NCBI RefSeq assembly: GCF_007176755.1
Contig: NZ_BJTV01000009.1
Location: 186,001 to 250,000, forward strand
DNA length: 64,000 nt
Source of the DNA: Streptomyces sp. 1-11
GTDB lineage: Bacteria; Actinomycetota; Actinomycetes; Streptomycetales; Streptomycetaceae
Direction of reading: 5' to 3'
The notes under the pieces are model-generated. The model saw nothing but the letters and a program-made list of their open reading frames with translations. It had not been told where the DNA came from and did not search any database. Shown piece by piece: positions 9,600-24,500 of this stretch. The first letter of the stretch is position 1; each line of letters starts with the position of its first letter. The position numbers were made by a program, and so were the translations under genes.

Positions 9600-12500
9600 C
9601 GGACGGCCGCGCCGGGCCAGCGGTCAGCCGGCGGCGAGCAGTTCCAGCGTGTCGATCACACGGTTGGAGAAGCCCCACTCGTTGTCGTACCAGGCGACCA
9701 CCTTGACATGGCGTCCGTCGACCCGGGTGAGGGCCGAGTCGAAGACGGACGAGGCCGGGTTGCCCGTGATGTCGGAGGACACCAGCGGGTCCTCGGAGTA
9801 CTCCAGGACGCCTGCCAGCGGCCCCTCGGCGGCGGCCCGGTACGCGGCCAGCACCTCGTCGCGCGTCACGTCGCGCGCGACGGTCGTGTTCAGCTCGACG
9901 ATCGAACCGACCGGAACCGGCACCCGGATGGAGTCGCCCGACAGCTTGCCGTCCAGGTTCGGCAGCACCAGGCCGATCGCCTTCGCGGCGCCCGTCGTGG
10001 TGGGCACGATGTTGACGGCCGCGGCCCGGGCCCGGCGGGCGTCGCGGTGCGGGCCGTCCTGCAGGTTCTGCTCCTGCGTGTAGGCGTGCACCGTCGTCAT
10101 GAAGCCGTGCTCGATGCCCGCGAGTTCGTCCAGCACCGAGGCCAGCGGGGCGAGCGCGTTGGTCGTGCAGGAGGCGTTGGAGACGATGGTGTGCCGGGCC
10201 GGGTCGTAGGCGCCGGTGTTCACCCCGAACGCGAGCGTGACGTCCGCGCCGTCCGACGGCGCGCTCACCAGCACCTTGCGCGCTCCCGCCGACACGTGGG
10301 CGTGGGCGGCCTTGGCGGAGGTGAAGCGGCCGGTCGCCTCCAGCACGATGTCGACACCGAGTTCGCCCCACGGCAGCCGCTCCGGCTCGCGCTCGGCCAG
10401 CACCCTGATCCGGCGGCCGTCCACGACCAGGGCGTCGCCGTCGGCGGTCACCGGGCGGCCGAGCCGGCCGGCGGTCGTGTCGTAGGCGAGCAGGCGTGCC
10501 AGCGTGGCGGGCTCGGTGAGGTCGTTGACGGCCACGACCTCCAGGTCGCCGCCGCGCTCCAGCAGGGCGCGCAGCACGTTGCGTCCGATGCGGCCGAAAC
10601 CGTTGATGGCGATACGAGTCATGAGTGGTGTCCCTTCGTCCGCCACCAGGGTCGCGGACGGCGGCGGACCCTGACAGCGACTGGATCGCCACGGTTCGCA
10701 AGGATCGCGCCAGCGGGCGGCGCGCTACTCGCCGCGCGTGAAGGTGCGCCGGTACTCGCTCGGCGTGGTGCCGAGGACCTGCTGGAAGTGCAGCCTCAGG
10801 TTCGCGCCGGTACCGAGACCGACGTCGGCGGCGATCTGCTCGACGCCCCGCTCCGAACGCTCCAGCAGCTCGCGCGCCAGGTCGACGCGGGCCCGCATCA
10901 CCCACTGCATCGGGGTGTACCCGGTCTCCTCGACGAAGCGGCGGGAGAACGTGCGCGGGGACACCGCCGCGTGTCTGGCGAGCACGTCCAGGGTGAGCGG
11001 CCGGCCGAGCCGGTGCAGCGCCCACTCGCGGGTGGCCGCGAACCGCTCGCCGAGCGGCTCGGGCACGCTGCGCGGCACGTACTGGGCCTGGCCGCCGCTG
11101 CGGTAGGGCGCCGCGACCAGACGCCGGGCCGCGTGGTTCGCCGGGGCCACCCCGAGGTCGCGGCGCAGGATGTGCAGGCACAGGTCGATGCCGGAGGCCG
11201 CGCCGGCCGATGTCAGCACACCGCCCTCGTCGACGAAGAGCACGTTCTCGTCGACCCGGACCAGCGGATGACGCGCGGCCAGCGCCCTGGTGTAGTGCCA
11301 GTGGGTCGTGGCACGCCGGCCGTCCAGCAGGCCGGTCGCGGCGAGCGCGAAGGCCCCCGTCGAGATCGCGGCCAGCCGCGCGCCCCGCTCATGGGCGCCG
11401 AACAGCGCGTCGACCACGGCCGGCGGCGGGTCCTCGCGGTCCGGGGACCGGTAGCCCGGAATGAAGACGCTCTGCGCCCAGTCGAGCGCCTCCAAGCCGT
11501 GTGCGACGTGGTACGACAGGCCGTCACCGCCGGTCACCAGACCGGGCGCCGCCCCGCACACCCGCACCTCGTACGGCATGCTCGCGCGGGTCGTGAACAC
11601 CTGCGCGGGGATGCCCACGTCCAGCGGTTTCGCGCCCTCCAGGACGAGGACGGCGACACGGTGCGGCTGCGGGGGTGAGGCGGACACGGTCAGCAGAGTA
11701 CGCGGACCCGCGCAGGCGGCCGGCCCGCCGGGCCTCAGGCCGGGCGGGCCGGTCAACGTGACCACCCCGGGGACGAGCCCCGGTCCTACCAGTAGTGCCG
11801 GCGCCCCGCGACCGCGTGCCCCATGGAGCCGAGGATCCAGAGGACCGCGCCGATCACCAAGAGGATGATGCCGATGGTCCACAGGATGGAGATCCCCGTG
11901 AGGAAACCGACGATGAGCAGGATGACTCCGAGGGCGATCATGACGTGCCTCCTGACGAAGTAACGCTCCTACCCCTTCGTGTGCCCCGAAGCGGCGCATC
12001 AAGCCATCCGAAGAAGCAACAATTCAGGACAGGTCCAAAACTTTAAATAAGTCTGAAGCAACAAATCTTGACGTCATCGACCGCGCTTCGTACGTTCCGC
12101 AACGGCCGCAGCGAAAGACGAACTCGGCTGACACCCCACCTTGTTGGCAGCACGTCCCGTCCTTCGAGGAGCAGACGATGCGCGGAGAGAGATCCAAGGT
12201 CACCAGATCCGGGCCCCGAGAGGGGCACGGGCCCGGAACCGAAAACGAAACCACAACCGGCACCGGGTCCCGGCCGCCGCGAAGCCCGTACGCACGCGTG
12301 CGGTCCGTGCTCGCCGTCCTGGCACTCGTGCTCGGCGCCCTGGCGGGTCTGAGCGGGCCGGCCGAGGCCGCCGGCTCGCAGCCCTGCGACATCTACGGCG
12401 CGGCCGGCACCCCGTGCGTCGCCGCGCACAGCACGGTGCGCGCGCTGTTCGGGGCCTACAACGGTCCTCTGTACCGGGTCACCCGGGCGTCGGACGGCGC

Positions 12501-15500
12501 CGCCGCCGACATCGGACTGCTCGCGCCGGGCGGCTACGCGGACGCCGGGCGGCAGGACACCTTCTGCGGCGGCACCACCTGCCGTATCACCAGGATCTAC
12601 GACCAGAGCGCACGCCACAACGACCTCACCCCGGGACCCGCCGGAACCGCCGGCATGGGCGCCGACCGGGGTGCGGACGCCGGTGAGATCGCGGTCACCG
12701 CGGGCGGCCACAAGGTCTACGGCGTGTGGATCTCGCCCGGTGTCGGATACCGCTACACCGGCGTGGCCTCGGGCGTCGCGGTGAACGGACAGCCCGAGGG
12801 CGCCTACATGGTGGCCAGCGGCACCCACGTGGGCTCGGCCTGCTGCTTCGACTACGGCAACGCCGAGAGCACACCCGCCGACACCGGCAACGGCCACATG
12901 GACGCGGTCAGCATCGCGACCACGTGCTACTTCGCGCCGTGCACCGGTTCGGGGCCCTGGGTCGAGGCCGACCTGGAGAACGGCATGTTCCAGGGCGACA
13001 ACGGCTCCAACACCGCCAACCGCGGCAACGCCGGCGCCTACGTCACGGCCGTGCTGAAGAACGACGGGCAGACCAGATACGCCCTGAAGGGCGGCAACGG
13101 CCAGTCCGGCGCGCTGACCACGTGGTGGGACGGCGCCCTGCCCTCCCGCGGGGGCTACCGGCCGATGCACCAGGAGGGCGGCATCATCCTCGGCACGGGC
13201 GGCGACAACAGCAACTGGAACATGGGCACGTTCTTCGAGGGCGTGATGGTCGCCGGCTATCCGACCGACGCGGCCGAGAACGCCGTGCAGGCCAACATCG
13301 TCGCGGTCGGCTACTCCGGCCGGACGGACCTGCCCAACGGCCCGCAGGGCACGGTCACCGGGCCCGGCGGCAAGTGCGTCGACGTCGCGGCGGACGACAC
13401 CGGCGTCAACGGCGCCGCCGTACAGCTCTGGGACTGCCAGTCGTACGCGGAGGACCAGTTCTGGACGCACAACCCCGACGGCTCGCTCGGCACGCTCGGC
13501 CGGTGCCTGGACATCAACGGCAACGGCACGGCGAACGGCACGAAGGTCCAGCTGTGGGACTGCGACGGCGCCGGCGGCCAGAAGTGGGTGCAGCAGACGG
13601 ACGGCTCGCTGCTCAACCCGCAGTCGGGCCGCTGCCTCGACTCGCCGAGCGGCGCCACCGCCAACGGCACCCGGCTGCAGATCTGGGACTGCAACGGCGC
13701 CTCCGCCCAGAAGTTCTCCGTCGACGGCGGCGCGCCCGTCGCCGGGCCCGGGGGCAAGTGCGTCGACGTCGCGGCGGACGACACCGGTGTCAACGGCGCC
13801 GCCGTACAGCTCTGGGACTGCCAGACCTGGGCGGTCGACCAGCACTGGTTCCACCGCTCCGACAACTCCCTGGGCACACTGGGCCGTTGTCTGGACGTCG
13901 AGGGCAACGGCACGGCGAACGGCACGAAGGTCCAGCTGTGGGACTGCGACGGCGCCGGCGGCCAGAAGTGGGTGCAGCAGACGGACGGCTCGCTGCTCAA
14001 CCCGCAGTCGGGCCGCTGCCTCGACTCGCCGAGCGGCGCCACCGCCAACGGCACCCGGCTGCAGATCTGGGACTGCAACGGATCGGCGGCGCAGAAGTTC
14101 CGGCTGGGCTGAGTGCACATCGTGTGCGGAAAGAGTCACAAAGACTCCGCCGGTGTTGTTTGTTGCTTTCAATCACCGCAGTGAGCTGCGGTGATGTCCG
14201 TGGGTTCCGTCGTGGGCGGGGGGATCCGGTGGAGGTGTGTGCGGGAGCCGCTTCGCTCCCGCACACACCGGGGTGATCTGTGCGTGACAACTAGGCACGC
14301 TCCGAGTCGCACCGGCCTTCGCCGCCGGTGAGTCCCCCCACCAACCCCCCACACGCGACGAGGAGACCCCTCTTGACGTCCCATCAGCACCGCTTGGGCA
14401 AGGCGAGGATCGCCACCGCGATCGCCTCCGTCACGGCCGTCGTCGGCACCGCCATGGCCGTGTCGCCCACCGCTCACGCCGAACGCCCCGCCGAGGGAAC
14501 CGTCTTCGGGCTGCACGGCCGAGGGGCGGTCGCCGGCAGCTACATAGTCCTGCTCGACGGCAAGGCGTCCCGGGCGCGCAAGGCCGACCTGGCGGAACAG
14601 TACGGCGGTGAACTCGGCCGCAGCTACGGATCGGCGGTCGACGGGTTCTCGGCCACGAGCCTCACCGAGACCGAGGCCAAGCGGCTGGCCGCCGACCCCG
14701 AGGTCGCCACCGTGGTCCAGAACAAGAAGTTCCACATCACCGCCACCCAGGACGCCCCGCCGTCCTGGGGCCTGGACCGCATCGACCAGTCCGGCACCGT
14801 GGGCGACCACGAGTACACCTATCCCGACAAGGCCGGGGAGGGCGTGACCGCGTACGTCATCGACACCGGCGTGCGCATCAGCCACAAGGACTTCGGGGGC
14901 CGCGCCTCCGACGGCTTCGACGCCGTCGACAACGACGACAGCGCCGCCGACGGCAACGGCCACGGCACCCACGTCGCCGGGACCATCGCCGGGACCGCCC
15001 ACGGCGTGGCCAAGAAGGCCAGGATCGTCGCCGTCAGAGTCCTCGACGACAACGGCTCGGGCACCACCGAGCAGGTCGTGGCCGGCATCGACTGGGTGAC
15101 CAAGAACCACAAGGGCCCCTCCGTCGCCAACATGAGCCTCGGCGGCGGCGCCGACCCGGCTCTCGACGCGGCGGTCAGCAAGGCCGTCGCCGCCGGAGTC
15201 ACCTTCGCGGTGGCGGCCGGCAACGAGTCCACGGACGCCGGGAACAGCTCGCCCGCCCGGGTGCCCGAGGCCCTCACCGTCGCCTCCAGCACCGACGCCG
15301 ACGCGCAGTCCGACTTCTCCAACTACGGCTCCGTCGTCGACCTGTACGCGCCGGGATCCGACATCACCTCGGACTGGAACGACAGCGACGAGGGGACCAA
15401 GACGATCTCCGGCACCTCCATGGCCACCCCCCATGTCACCGGCGCCGCCGCCGTCTACCTCGCCGGCCACCCGGACGCCACACCGGCCCAGGTCGCCACG

Positions 15501-18500
15501 GCCCTGACCGGCGGGGCGACCGCCGACAAGATCACCAACCCGGGCAGCGGAACCGCCAACAAGCTGCTGAAGGTGACCGAATAGCGACACCCACCGGCGG
15601 CCCGGCGACCGTTCGCCGGGCCGCGGTCCTGCCCGGCGACCGTTACTCACTTTCGGGTGAGACAGGGGCGGCGAACCGGGCCGGGACGTGTCGGACAGCA
15701 CTCTTGGCACCATTCACCGCATTAATGGACATTGCATCCAAGAGTCACGGAAATGTGCGTGAACCGTAACGGACTCCGTGTGTCCGCCGGTGATGCGGCC
15801 CGCGACGAGCACGGTGTGGCTGTGCGGCCACCCGGCCGCCACCCGCACAACCCTGAGAAGGGGGACACCTTGTCCGCTTCTGTCATCGTGACCGCACGTC
15901 GTGTCGCTGCCGCCACCGTCGCCGCGGCGGCCGTCGTGGGTGCGGCGGCACTGCCGGCCTCGGCCGCCGACCACGGCCGTTCGCCGCGCGCACAGGTCGT
16001 CATCAGCGCCGTGCAGCACGGCTCCCACGTCCGCGACGCCCGCGCCCTGAACAGAGAGTGGGTCGAACTCACCAACGAGGGCCGCCGCGACGTCAACCTG
16101 AACGGCTGGACGCTGTCCGACGCGGACGGTCACACCTACGTCTTCCGCTACTACCGGCTCGAGGGCCATGAGACGGTCCGCGTCCACACCGGGACCGGCC
16201 GGGACCGCTTCGGAGACGTCTACCAGGACCGTGGTCGCCAGGTGTGGGACAACAACGACACCGCGACCCTGCGCGACAACCACGGCCGCTACGTCGACTC
16301 CGCCTCCTGGGGCAACGACCGCCACGGCCGCTGGGGCGGCGGCCACCGCTGGGGCGGCGACGACCGCCGCTGGGACGACCGCCGCGACGACCGCCGCTGG
16401 GACGACCGCCGGGGCGACCACCGCTGGGACGACCGCCGCGGCGAGCACCGCTGGGACGACCGTGACCACCGCGGTGACCGCCGTGACAACGACCGCGACC
16501 ACCGGGGCGACCGCCGTGACAACGACCGCGGCCCCCGCGGCGACCGCCGCTGACCCGGCCGACGACGACAACCGCTGATCCGGCACACAGGACGCCCGGC
16601 GGCGCGCCACTCACACGAAGTGGCGCGCCGCCGCCCGCCGTTTTCCGACGAATAGCCGTATTGCCCCACCGGGCCGGCTCCAGCACACTGTGCGTTGACC
16701 CGGGGGAGGGGTTCATGGCCGAGCCGGCGAACCGATTACGAGAGCAGCTCGCGGAGTTCATCGTCCAGCAGCGCAGGCTGGACCGAGCGGCCGCCTGGGG
16801 TGAGCCGATACCCGCCCGGCTCGCCGACGCGACACAACTGCTGCGATCCGCCAGATCCCTGCTGACCAGCGCCGAGCACACGATCCGACAGGGCCCCGAG
16901 CCGGCCGAGGGGATCGGCGCCGAGGAAGCGTGCACCTGCCTCGCCATCGTCGTACCCAGCCTTCTGGCTTCCGTGGGGTACGAGGATCCGCCGCCGCCCA
17001 CCTTCACCGGGATCCTGGCCGACCTGACCGCGGCCCGCGACACCCTCGGCAGTTCGAGCGCCGGGGATGCCAGGGCCGAAGCACTGGAGTGCCTCGACCG
17101 CATCATCGATCTTGTCGGGGAGGAAGCGGAGAAGGCCCTGGCGGGCGAGGTGCCCGACCACTGGAGGCTGCGCCTGCGAGGAGCCGTCCGGGTGTCGCGG
17201 GCGCTCATCCCGCACGTGGCCACCACCACGGCCATCGCTCTGGTCTCCAGCGGCTCGGGCGGCCCGTTCACCGCGGCGCTGTCGACGGTGGGAACGTCGA
17301 TCGCGGCCCTGCTGCTGCCCACCGCGCGGAGTCTGCGGGACCTGTTCCAGCCTCCCGAGCTCCGGCCGTCCGTCGTCGCTCTGCACAGGACGGCGGCGGA
17401 GACGGCCATGCGGCAGGGGGAGGACCTGCTCGCCGCGATGGGAGACGGCGACGACGAGACCGCCCGGCACTGGGCGGAGCAGGCACATGCCGCCGCCCTC
17501 CTCCATCTGCGGGTGCTCGCGGACGTGCCGGGTGAGAGCACGCTGCAACTGACCTTCGACGTGGCCGACCTCGGCGCGAAACTCCATCCGCGACGGGACG
17601 GGCGGTCCGTCGGACGGGTACAGCGCATCCAGGGGCGGCGGACGGCCGGCATCCGGCCCCCCGGGGCGACGGACGGCGCGGAACCCCCGGAGGAGCCGAT
17701 GCCCGGCATCCGGCCCCCCGAGGAACCGAGACCCGGATCGCCGAACGCCGCGTCCACCCCTCCGTCTGTTCGTCGCCCAGCAGGAGTTCGCCGACGAGGC
17801 GGGATCGGCTTCGGCGGCGATTGAACCGGACGCGCGGGGCCCGGACGCCGCGTCGGCGTCCGGGCCCCGGCTCCTGTCGTGTCACGCCGCGAGCGCGTGG
17901 CCCGGGTGCAGTACGACCTTCGTGTAGCCCTCGATCCGTTTGTCGAACTTCTCGTACGCTCCGGGCGCGTCCTCGAGGGGCAGTTCGTGCGAGACCACGA
18001 AGCTGGGCTTGGCCCGCCCGGCCATGATCATGTCGCGCAGCTGGCGGTTGTACCGCTTGACGTTGCACTGGCCGGTGCCCATCTGCTGGCCCTTCTCGAA
18101 CATCCGGCCGATGGAGACCAGCAACTGGCCGTGCTTGGCGTGCTCGTCGGGCGCGCCCGGGTCGGACGGCACGTACAGGCCGGGCACGCCGAGCATGCCG
18201 GTGGGACGCACCGTCTCGACGAGGGTGTTGAGGACGACGGCGGGCTCCTCGTGACCGACGTCCTTGTGGGACGAGGCCTGGTAGCCGACGGCGTCCACGC
18301 CCTTGTCGGTCCCCTCGCCCGCGGTCTGCTCCTTGATCTGCTCGGCCGGGTCACTCTTGGTGAAGTCGATGGGGATGGCCCCGATCTCCTCCGCCTTGGC
18401 GAGCCGCTCGGGCACCCGGTCGACCGTGAACACCTTCGAAGCGCCGCGCAGCAGCGCCGAGTAGGCGGCCATCAGGCCGACCGGACCGGCGCCGAACACG

Positions 18501-21500
18501 GCCACGGACTCACCGGGCGACACCTGCGCCAGCTCGCAGCCGTGGTACCCGGTCGGGAAGATGTCGGCGAGCAGCACGAAGTCCGTCTCGAACTCCTCGC
18601 CCGGCGGCAGCTTCAGGCAGTTGAAGTCGGCGAACGGGACGCGCAGCCGCTCCGCCTGGCCGCCGAGGTAGGGGCCCATCGCGACGTAGCCGTACGCGCC
18701 GCCCGCGAACCCCGGATTCACCGTCAGGCAGAACCCGGTCTTGCCGGCGAGACAGTTCTTGCAGAACCCGCAGGCCACGTTGAACGGCATCACCACCCGG
18801 TCGCCCTGGGACAGGGAGGCCACGCCGCTGCCGACCTCCTCGACGATGCCGAGGTTCTCGTGGCCGAAGACGATGCCGGCTTGCGCGGCCGTACGGCCCT
18901 CGTACATGTGCAGGTCGGACCCGCAGATCGCGCTCGACGTGACCCGTACGATCACGTCGTTCGGGTGCTGTATCTGCGGATCGTCGACGTCCTTCACCGT
19001 CACGTTGAACGGCTTCTCATAGACGACGGCTTTCACCTTCGGTCACCTCCGCGTCGAACGCCGGACGGCGGCGGCGACGGGCCGCTCCGCAGGGCACCCG
19101 GACAGGCGCGCCCGCGTCCGCGCCCCACGAAGTCCTCGCCGCGCTGCTGAACACTTCCAGCATTCGCCCGCCCGGCCCGATCCGCAAAGGCACGCCCCGG
19201 CGGCCGCCAACCACCGGTGAAACCGGCGATCTTGGGCACGCGTAGCCGGGTGATCTTCGTCGTCTCCACGGAGGGAAGCCCAGCATGACCGTCCCCGCGC
19301 GCCCTTTCCGCCCCGTCGACCGTGACCGGCGGCGTTTCGACCTGCGCACCACCGCCCTCTTCTTCGTCCTGCTCGCGATCATCCTGTGTGTCATGGCGTT
19401 CGTCGCCCGCACCGCGGTCGACATCGTCGAACGCCGTCCGCTCTGGGCCGGCGTACTGGCGGTGGTGAGCCTCGCGGCGGTGCTGACGGGCAGGTCCCGG
19501 TGGCGGCGGCTGTCCGTCGCGAGATGTGCGCGCCGGGCCACCGAGACCCTGGAGGCGGCGGCCGAACGGGCGTCCGACACGCTGCGCGCCCCGGAACCGG
19601 CCGGGCCGGCGGCGGCCGCGCCGGCGGCCGCCCCGGGCGCGGCCGGCGGCACCGGACCGGTGCCGGCGTACGCCCCCACCGAGCCGTTCGTGCCCGGCGG
19701 CGAGGAGGCGACCGTCCCGCTCGACGACGTGATCGAGGTCGACCACGCCGAGCTCGATCCGGACGCCTTCGAGCAGGCGATAGCCGACCTGTGCGTACGC
19801 GACGCCTGCCGGCAGGTGGAAGTGGTGGGCGGGGCGGGCGACTTGGGCGCGGACGTCCTGGCGGTCACCCCGGACGGCCGGCGCCTGGTCATCCAGTGCA
19901 AGCGCTACGGCGACACCAACAAGGTCGGCTCGCAGGACATGCAGCGCTTCGGCGGCACCTGCTTCACCGTCCACGAGGCCGACATAGCGGTGGTCGTGAC
20001 GACGAGCGACTTCACGGCGCCGGCCCTGGAGTACGCCCAGCAGTGCGGCATCCTGTGCGTCAACGGCCTGGAGCTGACCGCCTGGACGGAGGGCACCGCC
20101 CCCTGCCCCTGGGACCTGGCGGAGCCTGCCGCCTGAGGGGAGCGGCGGCGCGCATCGCCGTGCCCGGGAGCGTCCTCGGCTACTCGGTCCCGGACTCCAT
20201 GACGCGGCGGGCCGCCTCGGCCTCCGCGGCCGCCGGGGACAGCTCGTCGAGGGTGTCGAGTTCGGTGTCCGCGTCCAGCTCCCGCTCCCAGGCCGCGGCG
20301 AGCCGCTCCTGCTCCTCGCGGGGTCTGGCGGACACGGCCTCCCGGTGCTCCGGGTCCAGGGCCGCCAGGAAACGCCCGACCGGGTCCGTCGGCATACCGT
20401 GCTCCTTGTTCGCCGGGAAGGGGGCAGCTCGCCCTCCAGCATGGCGGGCGGCTCCCGCGCCCGCCGCGAGACACGGCCCGCGACCACCCTGATGGCCCCG
20501 CCGCCCCGCCGCCCCGCCGCCCCGCCGCTCCGGAGCCGCCCCAGCGAAGCCCCCCGCCCCGGAGCCGCCCCGTTCGCGGCCGGCCGGCTCAGGAACCCGT
20601 GAGGACCACGAGTCGCCCGGTCGCCCTGGTCATCGCGACATAGCGGTCCACCGCGCCCTCGACGCCGTCGCCGAACGCCGCCGGTTCGACCAGGACCACC
20701 AGATCGAACTCGAGCCCCTTCGCCAGCTCCGGAGTCAGCGACCGCACGCGGGACGTCGCCGGAAAGGCCGGATCTCCGATGACGCACGCAGCCGTCGGCG
20801 TGGGCGGCGAGCCAGGTGGCGAGGACCGCGTCGAGGTCCGCCCTGCGCCCGTGCGCGACCGGAACGCCGTTGCCGCGGACGGAGACCGGCACGTTGGCGT
20901 CCGGCAGCACGGCCCGGATCACCGGCTCGGCCTCGGCCATGATCTCCCGCGGCGTGCGGTAGTTGATGCTCAGGGAGGCCTCCTCGATGCGGTCGAACCC
21001 GACCCGTTCCAGCCGCTCCCGCCAGGACTCGGCGAACCCGTGCCGGGCCTGCGCCCGGTCCCCGACGACGGTGAAGCTCCGCGACGGGCACCGCAGCAGC
21101 AGCATCTGCCACTGCGCGTCGGTCAGTTCCTGGGCCTCGTCCACCACGATGTGCGCGAACGGCCCGGCGAGCGGGTCGGGTTCGGTGGTGGGCAGCTCCG
21201 ACTCGTCCACCAGGTTCCGCCGGAGGTCGGCCCGGCGCAGCTGCGTCACCAGTCCCTCGCCGTCGTCGTCCGCCTCGATCAGGCTGTCGGCCACCTGCGC
21301 CATGCGTGCGCTCTGGGCGGCGAGCGCGGCCTCCTGGCGACGCCTGAGCCGCGGCGCCTCCGGATCGCCGAGCCGCTGCCGTGCCGCGTCCAGCAGCGGC
21401 AGGTCGGACAGCGTCCAGGCCTGGGCGTCCGCGCGCTGCAGACCGCGGACCTCCTCGCGGCTGAGCCAGGGCGCGCACAACCGCAGGTAGGCGGGGACCG

Positions 21501-24500
21501 ACCACCGGCTACCGGCTCGGCACCTTCATCACCACCATGCGCGACGCCGCGAAAGCCGGCCGCCTCGAGCCGGAGTGGACGGCCGAGCTCGACGCGCTGG
21601 GCATGATCTGGGACAAGCACGACGCCGCCTGGCGCGCCCGCCGACTACCACCGCATGCACGGTCACCTCGCCGCCCCTGCCACCATCCCCGTCGGCGCCT
21701 GGCTCGCCGAACAACGCCACCTCGCCACCAGACACGAACTGGCCACCGCCCGCGCCCCTGCAAGCCACCGTGGCCCTGGGCGGGGACGATACGGTGATCG
21801 CCCAGGCCTGTCACCTGGCCGTCGGCTTCTTCACCCGCGTGCAGGCCGACCACGGCCTGCCGGTCTCGCAGCGCGCCATGGATCTGACCCAGCTGGTGGT
21901 CAGTGAGCTGGTCACCAACGCCCGCAAGAACGCTCCCGGCCCGATCCTGCTGGACCTTCGCATCACCGGCGACACGGTCGAGGTCGTGGTGTGGGACTCC
22001 GACCCGGTGCTCCCCGTCGCCCGGGCCGCGGACGTCGGCCGGGTCGGGCAGCACGGCCTGGAGATCGTCATGGCCGTCGCGCAGGCTTTCGAAGCGCAGC
22101 GGGAGCCGGTCGGCAAACGCATCACCGTCCGTATAGCCCTGCTGGACGACCCCGCGGGCGCCATTGCTGGCCGCCGCCCCCTGTAACGGCAGGCCGCACC
22201 CCCGCCGCCCGTGAGACCATCCGCGTCGACGGCGAGAGTGACGGCTTGAGTGTGCAGGCCGGCGCTCGGGGACAATGCTGGTTACGGGCACCTGCAGGAA
22301 AAAGGAGCTGGGACTGGCTCAGTGAGTGGGCGCTGAGCCCCGACCGAGGTCGGAACCCAGCGCCTTCTCATTTCTGGTCTGCCCTTCGGGCCCTTTGCTC
22401 TTCAAGCCAAAGGCGACGTAGATGCAGTGCACCGCGCAAGCCGTGCAGAAGGTAGAGAACTACCCGACACCATCCTTCTACGTCATCGACCTGGATATGA
22501 ATATCCACTTGAACTTCACTCCACTCAACTGAGTGCTCTCCGTTTCCGGAGGGCGCCAGTTGAACGACCGCAGGTGCGGCCCCGCCCGAGGGGAGGGCGA
22601 AGAGCGCGGCTTGACTACCCCTCACAGACAAGGACGCACCACCGGCCCGAGAAGTTGCGGGTGTTCGCTTGTGGAAATGAGCCTTGGTACACAGCTCTGA
22701 GTGACCGTTACGCGGCTTCGGCGCTGCCTCGCTCGTGCGGGGGGGCGATAGGTCTTGCCGTCAGGCAGTTCGTCTCCCCTTGTGGCCTGCCTGTCTTATC
22801 CTTGGCCTCCTCGCTGGCGCGACGATCGCCGATGTCTACTAGCTCTCCCTTCACCGGATGCTTCTCAGGAGACTGGCGCCGCTGGGCCTCGGACTGAGTC
22901 TCGGATTGGGGCACGGGCTTGGCCTCGGGAGTGGCGTCGGAGACCGGCGGGATGTAGATGGGCGACTCGTTGGCCTCGAGGCCCTCTTCGGCGTAGTAGT
23001 TCCTGGCGAACTTGAGGGTCACACTGCCAGCAACAAAGACCACGAGAGGGTCACACTGCCAGTAACAAAGACCACGAGAAGGATCTCGTCCCTGTCCTTC
23101 TTGACCCAGTTCTTAGATTTCTGGAAGACGGAGGTGGGCTTGCCGTCCTGGGAGGGACCTCGTTGTCGGCCACCTGCATAGATTTACCGGACCTCAACTG
23201 TCAGGCGTATGGATCGACATCACGCAGCCCCCGCCATCATCAACCGGGGGGGTCTCCTGTATTCAAGGGGTTGATCGCCGGCTTCCCGGCCAGACCGAGC
23301 GGTGCGGATCGTTCGCCAACCAGGCGCGACCGGCCGCGGTGCCACGGCCGCCGGGCCCGTGCTCCGGCCTCACTGCTGCGGCCCTGGTGTGGTGGTCAGG
23401 GATGGTGCGCGGGTGGTTCGGGGCGGGGTGTCCCATCCGGTCGTGCGGGGGTTCGGGCATGGGCCAGTGGCGCCGGTCCCGTTTGCCGCCGATCGCGTCG
23501 AGTCGACCCGGCCCCGTGCAGTGGGCCTTGGCCTCCCGAAGCCTGTCGGGCGAGTTGCCCGCCTTCAACGGCGACCTAGTGCTGTGACCGGATAGGTTCG
23601 CCGGGTGGGTGGGCGAGGAGCGGGCCGTGGCGGGGGCGGGGAGGCGGGCGATGAGTGACAACTACCTGACGGTGATTCCGCCCGATGGCTTGGTCGCCGC
23701 GTGAGCGGACGGCCTTGGCGGATGCCGTGGACGGAGGGCTGCCATCACGAGCGCGTGCTGGCAGACGAGATTAACGCGGTGGACTGGCTTGCGATACCCA
23801 CGCCTCGGCTCCACGTGCCGCGGGTCGGACGCGATGTCCCCGAGTGGTTCGATCTTCGCAGCCCGGTCCCGGGACTTCGAGACCTCGCCACGGCCACCAA
23901 CATCCCCGCGGTGGCCGAGGCGGCGACCTACCTGACGAGCAGTTCGATCCTCCGGGGCCATATGGGAGCCGTCTTCCCGGCCGCGGTCACCGCTGCCCCG
24001 TTTCTGCTGAGGATCAGCCCGCACTGGCGGTTCGAGATCGCGGAGGTCGCCCGGACGGGTCGGATCTGATCGTGTTCGGACACCTGGGCGGGCGGATTCC
24101 CGCGTCCGGAGTGGCTGGAGAGCTGCAGAGAGACGGGATGATCGTCCGACTCGACCTGGTCGCACCCGAGTATCCCCTCGACGGCGTGTCCGGCGAGGCC
24201 TGATTGCGCATCGAACGCGCGGCCGATGAACTCCACTGCGTTCCTGGAGCCGTGATGTTCCCGGCAGAATGCGGGGACTACGTGCACTGACTGGAGTACA
24301 CGACGGCGTTCTTCCACCAGGCTCCCTCCGTGTCCCGGTAGGTACGGCCCGATGCCAGCAGGCACCGGGAGCCTGGGAGCAGAGCCAGGTGGCTGGGCCG
24401 CCGCGCCGTGCCCCGTCACCGCGGCGATGATCTCAGGGTGGGGCACATCGGCGGGGGAGAGGTCAGGGCGAGTGCGCCTCCATCGTCTCCTTTCCCCCCG